From contig CAKRWZ010000085.1 of NCBI GenBank assembly GCA_934418295.1, forward strand, positions 1 through 6,848: a DNA stretch of 6,848 nt, in the 5' to 3' direction. The position numbers and the translations under genes were made by a program. The notes under the pieces are model-generated. The model did not search any database. It saw only the letters and a list, made by a program, of their open reading frames with translations, and was not told the DNA's origin. Source of the DNA: an uncultured Mediterraneibacter sp. (GTDB taxonomy: Bacteria; Bacillota; Clostridia; Lachnospirales; Lachnospiraceae). Positions within the stretch are counted from its first letter, which is position 1. Each line of letters begins with the position of its first letter. Shown here piece after piece: positions 6,224-6,848 of the stretch.

Positions 6224-6328
6224 GTATGACGAATCAGGTGAAGTATGCACCAATGCCCCGGAGCATATGGATCCCGGAAGATCAGAATAACAGGAATAAG
6301 TGAAATTGATGATACAGGAGGGAAAACC
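6224..6328 (+). promoter_or_regulatory. rplM leader, candidate L13 autoregulatory RNA
   Basis: Untranslated leader between the promoter and rplM. Competing short pairings are visible: GGTG (6237-6240) with CACC (6248-6251), TATGC (6244-6248) with GCATA (6263-6267), and GATC with GATC around 6270-6284. L13 leaders that let the protein repress its own operon are known in Firmicutes, but I cannot confirm a match to that family by eye. The leader itself is well supported; its regulatory role is inference. Confidence 0.45.
6316..6321 (+). promoter_or_regulatory. Ribosome binding site of rplM
   Basis: A perfect AGGAGG ends 7 bases before the ATG at 6329 and selects this start over the in-frame ATG at 6245, which lies inside the leader. 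Confidence 0.88.
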
Positions 6329-6757
6329 ATGAAGACCTATATGGCTAATCCGGACAAGATTGAAAGAAAATGGTACGTAATTGATGCAGAAGGCAAAACT
6401 CTTGGACGTCTTGCAGCTGAAGCAGCAAAAATCCTGAGAGGAAAAAATAAACCGGAATTTACACCGCATATCGATACAGGCGATTATGTGATCGTTGTAA
6501 ACGCAGCGAAAGTAAAAGTAACCGGAAAGAAATTGAGCCAGAAAGTTTACTATCACCACTCCGATTATGTCGGCGGAATGAAAGAAACAGTAATGGCTGA
6601 GATGATGGACAAAAAGCCGGAAAAAGTAATGGAGCTGGCAATTAAAGGAATGCTTCCGAAAGGACCTTTGGGAAGAAAAATGTACAAGAAACTTCACGTA
6701 TACGCAGGACCGGAGCATGAGCAGCAGGCTCAGAAGCCGGAAGTATACACATTCTAA
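6329..6757 (+). CDS. rplM: 50S ribosomal protein L13
   Basis: An early-assembly protein of the large ribosomal subunit that binds 23S rRNA. The 142-residue product has the standard bacterial length. It opens with MKTYMANPDKIERKWYVIDA and LGRLAAEAAKILRGK, has the HIDTGDYVIVVNA core at about 47-59, and carries the L13 signature IKGMLPKGPLGR at 105-116 followed by KLHVYAGPEHEQQAQKPE. The ATG is fixed by the AGGAGG 7 bases upstream. It is the first gene of the rplM-rpsI operon, 25 bases ahead of rpsI, under its own consensus promoter. Confidence 0.98.
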   Translation: MKTYMANPDKIERKWYVIDAEGKTLGRLAAEAAKILRGKNKPEFTPHIDTGDYVIVVNAAKVKVTGKKLSQKVYYHHSDYVGGMKETVMAEMMDKKPEKVMELAIKGMLPKGPLGRKMYKKLHVYAGPEHEQQAQKPEVYTF

Positions 6758-6768
6758 GAAAGGTTGAG

Positions 6769-6774
6769 AGGAGG
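6769..6774 (+). promoter_or_regulatory. Ribosome binding site of rpsI
   Basis: A perfect AGGAGG lies 8 bases before the GTG at 6783. It decides this non-ATG start. Confidence 0.85.
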
Positions 6775-6782
6775 ACATTACA

Positions 6783-6848
6783 GTGGCTACTACAAAATAT
6801 TACGGAACAGGAAGAAGAAAAAAATCTATCGCAAGAGTATATCTTGTA
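6783..6848 (+). CDS. rpsI: 30S ribosomal protein S9 (3' partial)
   Basis: Only the first 22 codons are in the window. Read from GTG they give MATTKYYGTGRRKKSIARVY and two more residues, the characteristic S9 N-terminus with the YYGTGRRK and IARV motifs. S9 is a small-subunit protein whose C-terminal tail reaches the P-site tRNA; that part lies beyond the window. It follows rplM by 25 bases, the usual bacterial order, and should be translated from the same mRNA. Confidence 0.95.
   Translation, partial: MATTKYYGTGRRKKSIARVYLV

Noticed and set aside
6245..6328. In-frame upstream extension of rplM from ATG 6245
   Set aside because: L13 proteins start at MKTYM..., and a perfect AGGAGG precedes the ATG at 6329.
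6035..6778. Open frame of 247 codons on the - strand opposite rplM
   Set aside because: It is fully antisense to rplM and its promoter, with a Phe/Ser/Cys-rich composition and no ribosome site.

Overview
The window looks like a stretch of a moderate-GC Firmicutes chromosome, most likely a gut-type Clostridia (Lachnospiraceae/Ruminococcus-like). This is inferred from a T-box-controlled tyrS, strong AGGAGG ribosome binding sites, consensus sigma-A promoters, the rplM-rpsI pair, and a very large dockerin-bearing secreted protein built from cadherin-like beta-sandwich and PQQ-like propeller domains. No species can be named from the sequence alone. All genes seen are on the + strand.

Layout. (1) 1-3672: the 3' portion (1223 codons plus stop) of a giant extracellular multidomain protein, cut at the left window edge. 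It carries beta-sandwich modules, a roughly seven-motif PQQ-like beta-propeller, further beta-sandwich modules, and a C-terminal dockerin with two intact calcium-binding repeats. (2) 3673-4254: a non-coding interval with a Rho-independent terminator (3705-3745), a promoter starting 4 bp later (TTGACA at 3750), a complete tyrosine T-box leader (UAC specifier, UGGU bulge, mutually exclusive antiterminator and terminator), and a further 120-nt structured untranslated stretch before tyrS. (3) 4255-5484: tyrS, tyrosyl-tRNA synthetase. (4) 5571-6086: a flavin reductase-like FMN-binding split-barrel protein, with no obvious terminator or promoter separating it from tyrS. (5) 6087-6328: an A-tract-rich stretch, a perfect consensus promoter (6189-6217) and a roughly 105-nt leader. 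(6) 6329-6757: rplM (ribosomal protein L13), then the start of rpsI (S9) at 6783, cut at the right edge.

How it works together. Tyrosine starvation leaves tRNA-Tyr uncharged. Its binding to the T-box should favour the antiterminator at 4077-4116 over the terminator at 4100-4129, allowing transcription of tyrS and, by readthrough, probably the flavin reductase gene. The rplM-rpsI operon is driven independently by its own strong promoter and has a leader that may carry an autoregulatory structure. The dockerin protein is a separate unit ending at its own terminator.

I see no mobile element, CRISPR array, tRNA or rRNA gene. The least ordinary items are the architecture of the dockerin protein, including a domain present at both ends of the visible part, and the extra RNA structure in the tyrS leader. 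I do not see convincing evidence for a wholly new system.
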